DNA from: Pseudomonas iranensis
Lineage (GTDB): Bacteria; Pseudomonadota; Gammaproteobacteria; Pseudomonadales; Pseudomonadaceae
Direction: 5' to 3'
DNA: 64,000 nucleotides
NCBI RefSeq assembly: GCF_014268585.2
Contig: NZ_CP077092.1
Location: forward strand, 5,989,501 to 6,053,500
Shown here: in pieces, positions 1-9,150 of the stretch
How positions within the stretch are numbered: the first letter of the stretch is position 1
How the letters are laid out: each line of letters begins with the position of its first letter
Translations under genes and position numbers: made by a program
The notes under the pieces: model-generated
The model's database searches: none
Seen by the model: the letters and a program-made list of their open reading frames with translations, nothing else
What the model was told of the DNA's origin: nothing

Positions 1-286
1 TGACAGTGCCGTGATAGCCCATGCCGATCAGGCTGGTGAACAGCTGATTCTGCTCGGCATAACCGCGCAGTTTCGCCAGTGCAGCCTGTTCGTCGAGAGC
101 CGGCGGCAGATCCAGCGCGCGATTGAAGCGAATCCCCGGCGGCACGGTCTGCTCGATCAGCTCGGCGCGACTGCCCAGGCCGAGGCTGTCGAGCATCGCC
201 TGCTGCTCGGCGGCATCCGGGCCGAGGTGGCGGCGCAGAAAGGCTTCGGGATCGCGTAACTGGCTCAGGGACGGCGACTGGGACAT
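1..286 (-). CDS. gcvP: Glycine dehydrogenase (P protein), N-terminal part only
   Basis: P protein is the PLP-dependent decarboxylase of the glycine cleavage system. It releases CO2 from glycine and passes the aminomethyl group to lipoyl-GcvH. Only the first 95 codons are in the window; the rest lies beyond the left edge. The ATG (286-284) follows a GGAGAG ribosome site. The residues FLRRHLGPD near position 15 and IGMGYHGT at the edge are typical of the GcvP N-terminus. It is the third gene of a gcvT-gcvH-gcvP series, but a terminator and a REP pair separate it from gcvH, so it may also have its own promoter. Confidence 0.93.
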   Translation of the reverse strand, partial: MSQSPSLSQLRDPEAFLRRHLGPDAAEQQAMLDSLGLGSRAELIEQTVPPGIRFNRALDLPPALDEQAALAKLRGYAEQNQLFTSLIGMGYHGTV

Positions 287-370
287 GACGGGCTCTCCTG
301 GCTGGCGCTTGGCGTCAATCGACACGGTCAAACCAGCATAGCAGGCGAATTTTCAAGATCACGCCGCCCC

Positions 371-459
371 TGTGGGAGCGAGCCTGCTCGCGAAAGCGGT
401 GTTTCAGTCACATTGGCATTGACTGATATGGCGCTTTCGCGAGCAGGCTCGCTCCCACA
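371..459. repeat. REP doublet, GTGGGAGCGAGCCTGCTCGCG family
   Basis: Two oppositely oriented copies of the fluorescens-group REP core (371-396 and 433-459) flank about 35 bases, so the whole can fold as one long hairpin (a REPIN). It lies between the gcvH terminator and the gcvP start. Confidence 0.9.
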
Positions 460-480
460 AAGGGATATTCGTCGCCCATA

Positions 481-506
481 AAAAAACCCCGACGAATCGG
501 GGCTTT
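481..506 (-). terminator. Intrinsic terminator after gcvH
   Basis: Read on the minus strand, AGCCCCGA and TCGGGG form a GC-rich stem with a TTCG-type loop, followed by six T. It begins 17 bases after the gcvH stop. Confidence 0.85.
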
Positions 507-522
507 GGGTCGCGCCGGCAAG

Positions 523-906
523 TTACTCGCCGATGGCAGCCTTGTAAGCCGCAGCATCCAGCAGCTTGTCCAGCTCGGCCTTGTCGCTTGGCTTGAGCTT
601 GAAGATCCACGCGCCGTACGGGTCGGAGTTCAGCAGTTCGGGCGAGCCGCTCAGGTCTTCGTTGATCGCGATGACCTCACCGCTGACCGGGGCGTAGATG
701 TCGGAGGCGGCTTTCACCGACTCGACCACGCCGGATTGGTCACCGGCGGCGAACACCTTGCCGACTTCGGTCAGCTCGACGAACACCACGTCGCCCAGCG
801 CTTCCTGCGCGTGATCGCTGATGCCCACGGTGACGGTGCCGTCAGCTTCCAGACGCGCCCATTCATGACTTTCGGCAAATCGCAGTTCGGCAGGGATATC
901 GCTCAT
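523..906 (-). CDS. gcvH: Glycine cleavage system H protein
   Basis: Lipoyl carrier of the glycine cleavage complex (127 residues, the usual size). It shuttles the aminomethyl intermediate between the P, T and L proteins in the cytosol. The lipoylation site is the Lys of [15 protein letters not shown] near residue 65, in the hairpin typical of biotinyl/lipoyl domains. The ATG at 906 has a GAGGAACC ribosome site. It follows gcvT by 47 bases and precedes gcvP, so the three are probably one operon with partial termination at 481-506. A lipoyl carrier of a different complex is unlikely given the neighbours. Confidence 0.97.
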   Translation of the reverse strand: MSDIPAELRFAESHEWARLEADGTVTVGISDHAQEALGDVVFVELTEVGKVFAAGDQSGVVESVKAASDIYAPVSGEVIAINEDLSGSPELLNSDPYGAWIFKLKPSDKAELDKLLDAAAYKAAIGE

Positions 907-953
907 CTTCGGTTCCTCGGAAATTGGTCAGCGGTCATGCCCGCCAGAAAAGG

Positions 954-2036
954 TTAGATCAAGGTTTTGCCATGGCGCACGAAGGTCGGTTTGACCACTC
1001 GCACCGGATACCACTTGCCACGGATTTCCACTTCGGCGCGGTCGGCGGTTGCCATCGGAACACGCGCCAGGGCAATCGATTTGCTCAGCGTAGGAGAGAA
1101 ACTACCACTGGTGATCTCCCCTTCGCCAACATCGGCGATGCGAACCACCTGGTGAGCACGCAAAACCCCGCGTTCTTCCAGTACCAGACCGACCAGTTTG
1201 TGCGCCACACCGGCGGCTTTTTCCGCCTCCAGCGCCGCGCGGCCGATGAACTGCCGCGAGGCCGGCTCCCAGGCGATGCTCCAGGCCATGTTCGAGGCCA
1301 GCGGTGAAACGTCCTGATGAATGTCCTGACCGTACAGGTTCATCCCAGCCTCGACCCGCAAGGTGTCGCGAGCACCGAGACCGATCGGCGAAATACCCGC
1401 ACCGACCAGATCGTTGAAGAAACCCGGCGCCTGATTCGCGGGCAGGCAGATTTCCAGGCCATCCTCGCCGGTGTAACCGGTACGCGCGATGAACCAGTCG
1501 CCGTCGATGGCGCCTTCGAAAGGTTTGAGTTGCTGGATCAGCGTGGCGCGGGACTGGGTGACCAGTTCGGCAATCTTGTGCCGGGCCTGCGGGCCTTGGA
1601 TGGCGAGCATCGCCAGTTCGGCGCGCTCGTGCAGTTGCACCTCGTAAGCGCCGAGCTGGGCGTTCATCCAGGCCAGATCCTGATCGCGGGTCGAGGCGTT
1701 GAACACCAGCCGGTACGCGTCGTCGAGGCGATAGACGATCATGTCGTCGACGATGCCGCCGCGCTCATTGAGCATGGTGCTGTACAACGCCCGGCCGGGG
1801 CGGTGCAGACGTTCGACGTCGTTGGCCAGCAAATGCTGGAGCCAGGCCTTGGCCTGGGCGCCGGTGACATCGATCACGGTCATATGGGAAACATCGAACA
1901 CCCCGCAATCGCGGCGCACTTCGTGGTGCTCCTCGACCTGCGAGCCGTAATGCAGTGGCATGTCCCAACCGCCAAAATCGACCATCTTCGCGCCGAGCGC
2001 GAGGTGCAGGTCATACAGAGGCGTACGCTGTCCCAT
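954..2036 (-). CDS. gcvT: Glycine cleavage system aminomethyltransferase (T protein)
   Basis: Transfers the methylene unit from aminomethyl-lipoyl GcvH to tetrahydrofolate, releasing ammonia. The 360 residues match the family. The start MGQRTPLYDLHLALGAKM and FGGWDMPLHY are conserved, and NERGGIVDDMIVYR near residue 90 carries the catalytic Asp region. The C-terminal beta-barrel ends in PTFVRHGKTLI. The ATG at 2036 is preceded by a GAAGGAGAAA ribosome site. It is the first gene of the gcv series. The 155 bases upstream, before the unrelated permease gene, should hold the promoter. No glycine riboswitch was recognised there. Confidence 0.97.
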   Translation of the reverse strand: MGQRTPLYDLHLALGAKMVDFGGWDMPLHYGSQVEEHHEVRRDCGVFDVSHMTVIDVTGAQAKAWLQHLLANDVERLHRPGRALYSTMLNERGGIVDDMIVYRLDDAYRLVFNASTRDQDLAWMNAQLGAYEVQLHERAELAMLAIQGPQARHKIAELVTQSRATLIQQLKPFEGAIDGDWFIARTGYTGEDGLEICLPANQAPGFFNDLVGAGISPIGLGARDTLRVEAGMNLYGQDIHQDVSPLASNMAWSIAWEPASRQFIGRAALEAEKAAGVAHKLVGLVLEERGVLRAHQVVRIADVGEGEITSGSFSPTLSKSIALARVPMATADRAEVEIRGKWYPVRVVKPTFVRHGKTLI

Positions 2037-2191
2037 GGGTTTCTCCTTCCGGGCGTGGCGAGGGTGCGGACCGCCGCTATACGGCGGAAAGCCTTGATGA
2101 ATAAGGCTTGCAGCCGATTCCAGCGCACGGGTCTGTCAGACGAACCGCACCGAATGCCGCGCATTGTAGCCGCATGGTGTAGGACTGACGA

Positions 2192-3808
2192 CTAAGTGTT
2201 TCGGTGCGCCGAACGTCGAATCAATCCGATCACTGGCAATAGACCAACCAGCACCAGGGTCAATGCCGGCAATGAGGCCCTCGCCCATTCACCTTCACTG
2301 GTCATTTCAAAGATGCGCACCGCCAGCGTGTCCCAGCCAAACGGGCGCATCAGCAGGGTCGCGGGCATTTCCTTGAGCACATCGACGAACACCAGCAACG
2401 CCGCGCTCAAGGTGCCGGGCAGCAAGAGCGGCAGATACACTTTGAAAAACAGTCGCGGCCCACTGACACCCAGGCTACGTGCCGCTTCAGGCAAAGATGG
2501 CCGTATACGCGCCAGACTGCTTTCCAGCGGCCCATACGCCACGGCAATGAAGCGCACCAGATACGCCATCAGCAACGCCGCAAGGCTGCCGAGCAGCAAT
2601 GGTTTGCCGGCACCACCGAGCCAGGCGGAGAGCGGAATCACCAGTTCACGATCCAGATAACTGAAGGCGAGCATGATCGACACCGCCAGCACCGAACCGG
2701 GCAAGGCGTAGCCGAGATTGGCCAGACCGACGCCGGAGTTGATGGCTTGGGTCGGCGCCAGACGCCGGGCAAACGCCAGCAACAGCGCAACGCTGACGGT
2801 GATCAGCGCGGCCATCGCGCCCAGATACAGCGTGTGCAGAATCAGTCCGGCGTAGCGCTCATCCAAATCGAAGCGTCCACGCTGCCAGAACCACACGATC
2901 AGTTGCAGCACCGGGATAACGAAGGCGCAGGCGAATACCAATGCACACCAGCCCGTCGCCGCGAAGGCCTTGATTCCCCGCAGGTGATACAGCGCTTTCA
3001 CCCGTGGCCGCTCGTTGCTGGCCCGATTCGCCCCGCGTGCCCGGCGCTCGCCGTACAGCACCAGCATCACTACCAGCAGCAACAGACTGGCCAGTTGTGC
3101 GGCGCTGGGCAGGCTGAAGAAGCCGTACCAGGTCTTGTAGATTGCCGTGGTGAAGGTGTCGAAGTTGAACACCGACACCGCGCCAAAATCGGCGAGGGTT
3201 TCCATCAGCGCCAGCGCCACGCCCGCGCCGATCGCCGGACGCGCCATCGGCAGCGCAACCCGCCAGAACGCCTGCCACGGCGACTGCCCGAGCACCCGCG
3301 CCGCTTCCATCAGGCCTTTGCCCTGAGCCAGGAATGCGGTGCGCGCCAGCAGATAAACGTAGGGATAAAACACCAGCACCAGGACCACGATCACACCACC
3401 GGTGGAGCGCACTCGCGGCAGGCGCAGGCCGCTGCCGAACCATTCGCGCAGCAGGGTTTGCACGGGGCCGGCGAAATCGAGCAGGCCGACGAAGACGAAC
3501 GCCAGTACATAGGCAGGGATGGCGAAGGGCAGCATCAGCGCCCAGTCGAGCCAGCGCCGACCGGGAAATTCGCAGAGGCTGGTCAGCCACGCCAGGCTGA
3601 CACCCAGCAGGGTCACGCCGACACCGACGCCGAGGATCAGCGTCAGGGTATTGCCGAGCAGTCGCGGCATCTGGGTTTGCCACAGATGCGACCAGATCTG
3701 CTGATCGATGGTCTGCCACGACAACAACAGCACGCTCAGCGGCAACAACACCAGCGCGGCGATGGCGAAGACGATGGGGTACCAGCGGCGTTGGGCGGGG
3801 TGGGCCAC
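2192..3808 (-). CDS. Iron(III) ABC transporter permease, double-domain (FbpB/HitB type)
   Basis: Inner-membrane permease of a ferric-iron importer, 538 residues with about twelve hydrophobic segments. It is a fusion of two binding-protein-dependent permease domains. Each has its EAA loop for docking the ATPase: EAARVLGQSPWQAFW near residue 168 and EAARSLGVSGPRLFF near 442. It lies 245 bases downstream of the iron-binding protein on the same strand, with a REP doublet between them. No ATPase gene is nearby, so it must borrow one encoded elsewhere. The start at 3808 follows a region of AT-rich sequence. Iron as the substrate rests on the partner binding protein. Confidence 0.88.
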   Translation of the reverse strand: MAHPAQRRWYPIVFAIAALVLLPLSVLLLSWQTIDQQIWSHLWQTQMPRLLGNTLTLILGVGVGVTLLGVSLAWLTSLCEFPGRRWLDWALMLPFAIPAYVLAFVFVGLLDFAGPVQTLLREWFGSGLRLPRVRSTGGVIVVLVLVFYPYVYLLARTAFLAQGKGLMEAARVLGQSPWQAFWRVALPMARPAIGAGVALALMETLADFGAVSVFNFDTFTTAIYKTWYGFFSLPSAAQLASLLLLVVMLVLYGERRARGANRASNERPRVKALYHLRGIKAFAATGWCALVFACAFVIPVLQLIVWFWQRGRFDLDERYAGLILHTLYLGAMAALITVSVALLLAFARRLAPTQAINSGVGLANLGYALPGSVLAVSIMLAFSYLDRELVIPLSAWLGGAGKPLLLGSLAALLMAYLVRFIAVAYGPLESSLARIRPSLPEAARSLGVSGPRLFFKVYLPLLLPGTLSAALLVFVDVLKEMPATLLMRPFGWDTLAVRIFEMTSEGEWARASLPALTLVLVGLLPVIGLIRRSAHRNT

Positions 3809-3869
3809 TTTTGGGTCTCTGGAGGGATTGGGGTGTTCTTGGATTGCGTATTTCAGGTTGGGATTGCTG

Positions 3870-4017
3870 CCCTCACCCTAGCCCTCTCCCGGAGGGAGAG
3901 GGAACTGACCGAGGTGCTCATGCAAACTACATCGACCTGAGATATTGAGTCGAACTCAAGTTTCGAAAGCAACACAAGTTGGCTCCCTCTCCCTCCGGGA
4001 GAGGGCTGGGGTGAGGG
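3870..4017. repeat. REP doublet, CCCTCACCCTAGCCCTCTCCC family, inside an operon
   Basis: Inverted copies of a second REP family (3870-3902 and 3983-4017), each itself palindromic around CTCCCGGAGGGAG. They lie between the binding-protein gene and the permease gene of one operon. A related doublet in the opposite orientation is at 29840-29987, and the spacers also match (GACTGACCGAGGTG and its complement). Confidence 0.9.
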
Positions 4018-4053
4018 AGCGATCTTGAAAGATCAACAGTTACACGAAACGCC

Positions 4054-5058
4054 TCAGTTCCACCCCGCCCGATCCATCATCCGGATCGCCTCAGCCTGAC
4101 GTTTGCCCGCCACCTCAACCGGCAAGGTATCGGCGACAAACTTGCCCCACGCCGCCACTTCTTCCGAAGGCGCCACCGCCGGGTTGGCCGGGAATTCCTG
4201 GTTCACGTCGGCAAAAATCTTCTGTGCCTCAGGCGTGGTCATCCATTCGACCAGCGCCTTGGCCGCTTCCGGGTGCGGTGCATGTTTGGTCAGGCCGATG
4301 CCCGACAGGTTCACATGCACACCGCGATCGGCCTGATTCGGCCAGAACAGCTTCACCGGCAATTCAGGCTTCTGCTTATGCAGGCGACCGTAGTAGTAGG
4401 TGTTGACGATGCCAACGTCACACTGCCCGGCGTTGATCGCTTCCAGCACCGCAACGTCATCGGAGAACACGTCAGTGGACAGGTTGTTGACCCAGCCCTT
4501 GAGGATCTTCTCGGTCTTTTCGGCGCCGTGAACTTCGATCATGGTCGCAGTCAGCGACTGGTTGTAGACCTTCTTGGCCGTGCGCAGGCACAGGCGGCCT
4601 TCCCAATTCTTGTCGGCCAGCGCTTCATAGGTGGTCAGTTCGCCCGGCTTCACCCGCACGGTGGAATAGGCGATGGTCCGCGCGCGCAGGCTCAGGCCGG
4701 TCCAGGCGTGGGTGGACGAGCGATATTGCGCGGGAATGTTGGTGTCGATGGTTTTCGAAGTGAACGGCTGGAGGATGCCCATCTGCTCGGCCTGCCACAG
4801 GTTGCCGGCATCGACGGTGAGCAGCAGGTCGGCGGTGGCGTTTTCGCCCTCGGCCTTGATGCGCTGCATCAGCGGCGCTTCCTTGTCGGTGATGAACTTG
4901 ATCTTCACCCCGGTCTTGGCGGTGTAGGCATCGAATACCGGTTTGATCAGCTCATCGATACGCGACGAGTAAACCACCACCTCATCGGCGGCCTGGGCAG
5001 TGGTGCTGCCGATCAGGGTCAAGGCCAGTGCGGTCAGAAGACGCTTGGGTGCCAACAT
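4054..5058 (-). CDS. Periplasmic iron(III)-binding protein of an ABC transporter (FbpA/HitA type)
   Basis: Captures ferric iron in the periplasm and hands it to the permease encoded downstream. It has 334 residues with a signal peptide ending in TTAQA-A near residue 23. The mature protein starts [11 protein letters not shown], a typical start for this family. NTYYYGRLH near residue 223 supplies the paired Tyr ligands known from FbpA-type proteins. PDIVNT-like folding and the [14 protein letters not shown] segment near the C-terminus also fit. A possible Fur site lies upstream at 5091-5110. Thiamine- and spermidine-binding proteins share the fold but lack the tyrosine pair. Confidence 0.9.
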   Translation of the reverse strand: MLAPKRLLTALALTLIGSTTAQAADEVVVYSSRIDELIKPVFDAYTAKTGVKIKFITDKEAPLMQRIKAEGENATADLLLTVDAGNLWQAEQMGILQPFTSKTIDTNIPAQYRSSTHAWTGLSLRARTIAYSTVRVKPGELTTYEALADKNWEGRLCLRTAKKVYNQSLTATMIEVHGAEKTEKILKGWVNNLSTDVFSDDVAVLEAINAGQCDVGIVNTYYYGRLHKQKPELPVKLFWPNQADRGVHVNLSGIGLTKHAPHPEAAKALVEWMTTPEAQKIFADVNQEFPANPAVAPSEEVAAWGKFVADTLPVEVAGKRQAEAIRMMDRAGWN

Positions 5059-5090
5059 GGGAGTGGTCTCACGGTCGGGAAAGGTGGGCC

Positions 5091-5110
5091 AAATGATAAG
5101 GACTCACATT
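5091..5110. promoter_or_regulatory. Candidate Fur box upstream of the iron-binding protein
   Basis: AAATGATAAGGACTCACATT, about 35 bases before the start codon, partly matches the Fur consensus (a TGATAA half-site and a weaker inverted half). The match is incomplete. The call leans on the iron-uptake context. Confidence 0.3.
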
Positions 5111-5185
5111 TACCACCACAATCGAACACTGGGTGAAGGCGTTACCAGATGTTGCACGACTCAAAACTGCGGCGAGTTGACGGAC

Positions 5186-5254
5186 GCTTTCGCGAGCAGG
5201 CTCGCTCCCACATTGGAATGCATCTCAACTGTGGGAGCGAGCCCGCTCGCGAAG
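5186..5254. repeat. REP doublet, GTGGGAGCGAGC family
   Basis: Two inverted REP copies about 18 bases apart, between the iron-binding protein promoter region and the 3' end of ubiI. No separate intrinsic terminator is seen for the ubiI transcript. Confidence 0.9.
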
Positions 5255-5278
5255 GGGCCATCAGCCTCAATGAGGCGG

Positions 5279-6502
5279 TCAGGGTTTTGCCAGAGCTGGA
5301 AGATCCCCGGTCAACCCCAGCGCCTCGCGCACAAACAACGCCTTCGCCTCGGGCATCTGCTCGACCAGTTTCAACCCGGCATTGCGCAACCAGCGCAGTG
5401 GCAGTGGGTCGGCCTGGAACAACCGCTCGAAGCCTTCCATCGCCGCCATCAGCGCCAGATTGTGTGGCATGCGCCGACGCTCGTAGCGGCTCAGCACCTT
5501 CACGTCTGCCAGTCGCTCACCGCGCTCAAGCGCTTGCAGCAACACTTCCGCCAGCACCGCTGCATCGAGGAAACCAAGGTTCACGCCCTGCCCCGCCAAC
5601 GGGTGAATGGTGTGCGCCGCATCACCGATCAACGCCAGGCCTTCAGCGACATAACGTTTGGCGTGACGCTGACGCAGGGGCACGCACAGACGCGGGTCGG
5701 CGCTGATCACTTCACCGAGGCGCCCCTCGAAGGCTCGCTCCAGCTCAGCGCAAAACGCAGTCTCCTCGAGTGCCATCAGGCGCTCGGCTTCAGCCGGTGT
5801 GGTCGACCAGACGATCGAGCACCAGTCCTGCTGACCATCACGCTCCAGCGGCAAAAACGCCAATGGCCCGTGATCGGTAAAGCGCTGCCAGGCGGTTTTG
5901 CGGTGCGGCTGGCTGCAGCGCACGCTGGTGACGATGGCGTGATGCAGATAATCCCACTCGCGAGTCGCCACCCCAGTGAGACGGCGCACCGCTGAATTGG
6001 CGCCGTCCGCCGCGATCACCAGCGGTGCGCGCAAGGTGCGGCCATCGGCCAGGGTCAGCAGCCAGTCGTCGCCGGAGCGACGCATCTGCTCCAGCCGCGC
6101 ATTGGCCAACATGCCGAGGTCGCAATCATGCAAACGCTCGAGCAGCGCATCCTGGACCACGCGATTTTCGACGATGTGGCCGAGCACATCGGCATGCACA
6201 CTGCTTGCCGAGAAATGAATCTGCCCGGTGCCGCTGCCGTCCCAGACGTGCATGTCGGTGTACGGGCTGCTGCGCCGCTGGGCGATGCCATCCCAGACAC
6301 CGAGGCGTTCGAGGATGCGCTGGCTCGCCGCCGACAATGCACTGACGCGCGGTTCGAACGCCGCTTCGGCATCGAATGGTTTCACGCTCAGCGGGCTGCC
6401 GTCGAGCAGCAGCACTTCCAGCCCACTGTCCTGTAGCGCCAGCGCCAAGGCGCTGCCGACCATTCCGGCTCCGACAATCAGCAGATCTGCGCGCATTTCC
6501 AT
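5279..6502 (-). CDS. ubiI: FAD-dependent ubiquinone biosynthesis hydroxylase, UbiI/VisC type
   Basis: Flavoprotein monooxygenase of the UbiH/UbiF/VisC family, 407 residues. UbiI hydroxylates C5 of 2-octaprenylphenol in ubiquinone synthesis. The FAD-binding Rossmann motif VGAGMVGSALALAL is at residues 9-22. The GD motif with the family signature, ALIGDAAHTIHPLAGQG, is near residue 295. Translation may begin at Met1 or Met3 (MEMRADLLIV). It is the last gene of a pepP-ubiH-ubiI run on the minus strand, which supports UbiI over an unrelated monooxygenase. The ring position it attacks is inferred from family and synteny. Confidence 0.82.
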   Translation of the reverse strand: MEMRADLLIVGAGMVGSALALALQDSGLEVLLLDGSPLSVKPFDAEAAFEPRVSALSAASQRILERLGVWDGIAQRRSSPYTDMHVWDGSGTGQIHFSASSVHADVLGHIVENRVVQDALLERLHDCDLGMLANARLEQMRRSGDDWLLTLADGRTLRAPLVIAADGANSAVRRLTGVATREWDYLHHAIVTSVRCSQPHRKTAWQRFTDHGPLAFLPLERDGQQDWCSIVWSTTPAEAERLMALEETAFCAELERAFEGRLGEVISADPRLCVPLRQRHAKRYVAEGLALIGDAAHTIHPLAGQGVNLGFLDAAVLAEVLLQALERGERLADVKVLSRYERRRMPHNLALMAAMEGFERLFQADPLPLRWLRNAGLKLVEQMPEAKALFVREALGLTGDLPALAKP

Positions 6503-6604
6503 GCTTAAGCCTGTCTCGCTTGCGGCATTAGCCGCACGTAAAGAGTTTTACCGAACGCGCCAGTGGGCGACGCGCTCATGAAAGTAAACGTGCCAACCAG
6601 CCCC

Positions 6605-7792
6605 TCAAGCATCCGGGCGCGTTCCCAAGCCCATCGCCTGCCGGGCGAACCAGCGCTTGGCCGGTGGCAGCAGGTCGAGGCCGAGCAGGCCGAGATTGCG
6701 CCCCAGCGACACCAGCGGCTGGCTGCTGCCGAACAGGCGCGTGACCTGATCGGAGAAGCCCACCGTCAGGTCCTGATCGAGGCGCTGCCGTTCGCGATAG
6801 GCCTGCAAGGTGGCGAAGTCGCCCAGCGGCTTATCACTCGCCAGCAGCGCGGCAGCCAAGGCGTCGGCGTCACGCAGCGACAGGTTGAAGCCCTGGCCGG
6901 CGATCGGGTGCAGGCTGTGTGCGGCGTTGCCGAGCACGGCCAGATGCGAGCGCACCTGTTCTTCTGCTTCGATCAGTGACAGCGGGTAAAGATGCCGTGC
7001 GCCGACCTGCTTCAGGGTGCCGAGGCGGTAACCGAACACGCCTTGCAGCTCGCTGAGAAAATCACGCTCGCTCAATTCAGTCAGACGCTGCGCATCCATG
7101 CCCAGTCGCGTCCACACCAGTGCGCAGCGATTGTCCGGCAACGGCAGCAGGGCCATCGGCCCCTCATCGGTAAAGCGCTCGAAGGCCATGCCGTTGTGCG
7201 CTTCACTCGGGGTGATGTTGGCAATCAGCGCGCTCTGGTTGTACGGGCGCTTGCGCACGTTGATGCCCAACTGTTCGCGCAACCCCGAGCGGCCGCCATC
7301 GGCGAGCACCGCGAGGTCGCATTCAAGGGTGGTTTCATCGTTGAGGGTCAGGCGATAGCCCTCGGCCAACGGTTCCATGCGCATGACTTCCGCCGGACAG
7401 CGCCACGTGATCACGTCTTTGTCGAGGTGTTGCCACAGGCACTGGCCGAGCCAGGCGTTTTCCACCACGTAACCGAGCGCTGGCACACCCTCTTCCATCG
7501 CCGACAAGCGCGCGGTGGAGAAACGGCCACGGTCGGAGACATGAATCTGTTTGATCGGCTCGGCGCGGCGGGAAATTTCCTGCCACACGCCCAGGCGCTG
7601 ATAAATCTGCCGCGAGCCGAACGACAGCGCCGAAGAGCGGGCGTCGTAGCTCGGCTGCCAGCTGTCGCCGGGAGCGAACGGTTCGATCAGGACGATTTTC
7701 CAGCCCTGCGTCTTGGCCCCGGCCTGCAACGCCAACGCCAGACTGGCGCCGACCAGACCGCCACCGATGATTGCCAGATTGACTCGACTCAT
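6605..7792 (-). CDS. ubiH: 2-octaprenyl-6-methoxyphenol hydroxylase
   Basis: FAD monooxygenase of ubiquinone biosynthesis, 395 residues and paralogous to the gene downstream. The N-terminal FAD motif is IIGGGLVGASLALAL. The second motif is GNAAHSLHPIAGQGFNL, with Asn where UbiI has Asp. The GN variant is also the known form in UbiH. Its ATG overlaps the pepP stop by four bases (7789-7792, ATGA), giving translational coupling. The same pepP-ubiH order occurs in E. coli. Confidence 0.92.
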   Translation of the reverse strand: MSRVNLAIIGGGLVGASLALALQAGAKTQGWKIVLIEPFAPGDSWQPSYDARSSALSFGSRQIYQRLGVWQEISRRAEPIKQIHVSDRGRFSTARLSAMEEGVPALGYVVENAWLGQCLWQHLDKDVITWRCPAEVMRMEPLAEGYRLTLNDETTLECDLAVLADGGRSGLREQLGINVRKRPYNQSALIANITPSEAHNGMAFERFTDEGPMALLPLPDNRCALVWTRLGMDAQRLTELSERDFLSELQGVFGYRLGTLKQVGARHLYPLSLIEAEEQVRSHLAVLGNAAHSLHPIAGQGFNLSLRDADALAAALLASDKPLGDFATLQAYRERQRLDQDLTVGFSDQVTRLFGSSQPLVSLGRNLGLLGLDLLPPAKRWFARQAMGLGTRPDA

Positions 7793-9123
7793 GCTGCGTG
7801 TGTCCTTGCTTGTGCCATCAGCGCTTCGATCTCGGCGACGGTTTTTGGCACGCCGCTGGTGAGGATTTCACAGCCGGACCGGGTCACGACCACGTCATCC
7901 TCGATGCGCACGCCAATGCCGCGCCATTTCTTCGCCACGTTCTGATTGTCCGCCGCGATGTAGATGCCCGGCTCCACGGTCAGCGCCATGCCGACCTCGA
8001 GCACGCGCCATTCGCCGCCGACCTTGTACTCGCCGACGTCATGCACATCCATGCCCAGCCAGTGGCCGGCGCGGTGCATATAGAAAGCCTTGTAGGCTTC
8101 GCTGGCGATCAACTCGTCAACCTCACCGTGCAACAAGCCAAGCTTGACCAGACCTGCGGTGATCACCCGCACCGTGGCTTCGTGCGCCTGGTTCCAGTGC
8201 TTGTTGGGGGCGATCTCGGCGAACGCCGCTTCCTGCGAAGCCAGCACCAACTCGTAGATCGCCTTCTGCTCCGGCGAAAACTTGCCGTTGACCGGCCACG
8301 TGCGGGTGATGTCGCTGGCGTAGCAGTCGATCTCGCAACCGGCGTCGATCAACACCAGATCGCCGTCCTTGAGCAACGCGTCATTCTGCTGGTAATGCAG
8401 GATGCAGCTGTTGCGCCCGGCGGCGACGATCGAACCGTAGGCCGGCATCTTCGCCCCGCCCTTGCGGAATTCGTAGTCCAGTTCGGCTTCGAGGCTGTAT
8501 TCATGCAGCCCCGGACGACTGGCCTGCATCGCGCGGATATGCGCCTGCGCCGAAATCCGCGCGGCTTCGCGCATCACCTTCACTTCTGCCGCCGATTTAT
8601 ACAGGCGCATGTCGTGCAGCAGATGATCCAGGGCAACGAATTCATTCGGCGGCTGCGCGCCGAGGTGCGCCTTGGAGCGGATCACGTTGATCCAGTCCAT
8701 CAAATGCCGATCGAATTCCGGGTTGCTGCCCATCGCCGAATACACCCGGTCGCGGCCTTCGATGAGGCCCGGGAGAATGTCGTCGATGTCAGTAATCGGA
8801 AAGGCGTCGTCGGCGCCGTACTCGCGGATCGCGCCTTCCTGCCCTGCGCGCAGGCCATCCCACAATTCGCGTTCGGCGTTGCGTTCACGACAGAACAGGA
8901 TGTACTCGCCGTGCTCGCGGCCGGGCATCAGGACGATGACGGCTTGTGGCTCGGGAAAACCGCTGAGGTACTGAAAGTCGCTGTCCTGACGGTAGACATG
9001 CTCGACGTCGCGGTTGCGGATGGCCACCGCGGCGGCGGGCAGGATCGCGATGCTGTTGGGTTCCATCTGCGCCATCAGGGCCTTGCGGCGACGGCTGTAT
9101 TCCGCTTTGGGGATATGGGTCAT
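7789..9123 (-). CDS. pepP: Xaa-Pro aminopeptidase P
   Basis: Cytosolic metallopeptidase that removes an N-terminal residue before proline; 444 residues, close to E. coli PepP. The C-terminal pita-bread domain shows the five metal ligands in order: Asp of LIDAGCEIDCYASD and the second Asp of SDITRTWP (residues 255-275), His of HRAGHWLGMDVHDVG (near 355), Glu of LTVEPGIYI and Glu of GVRIEDDVVVT. The N-terminal half is the creatinase-like domain. It comes 27 bases after the YgfB-family gene and overlaps ubiH by four bases, so the block is one operon. Confidence 0.96.
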   Translation of the reverse strand: MTHIPKAEYSRRRKALMAQMEPNSIAILPAAAVAIRNRDVEHVYRQDSDFQYLSGFPEPQAVIVLMPGREHGEYILFCRERNAERELWDGLRAGQEGAIREYGADDAFPITDIDDILPGLIEGRDRVYSAMGSNPEFDRHLMDWINVIRSKAHLGAQPPNEFVALDHLLHDMRLYKSAAEVKVMREAARISAQAHIRAMQASRPGLHEYSLEAELDYEFRKGGAKMPAYGSIVAAGRNSCILHYQQNDALLKDGDLVLIDAGCEIDCYASDITRTWPVNGKFSPEQKAIYELVLASQEAAFAEIAPNKHWNQAHEATVRVITAGLVKLGLLHGEVDELIASEAYKAFYMHRAGHWLGMDVHDVGEYKVGGEWRVLEVGMALTVEPGIYIAADNQNVAKKWRGIGVRIEDDVVVTRSGCEILTSGVPKTVAEIEALMAQARTHAA

Positions 9124-9150
9124 GGGCAGATGGCTTTCCCTGGTACGCGA

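Noticed and set aside
371-459. Possible CRISPR-like repeats at the many short palindromes
   Set aside because: They are dispersed inverted doublets of REP families, not regular direct repeats with unique spacers, and no cas genes are present.
2747-3940. Plus-strand open frame of about 397 codons opposite the iron permease gene
   Set aside because: Translation is rich in Gln/His/Arg with no domain. It mirrors the GC-rich third-position bias of the real minus-strand permease, which has clear EAA motifs.
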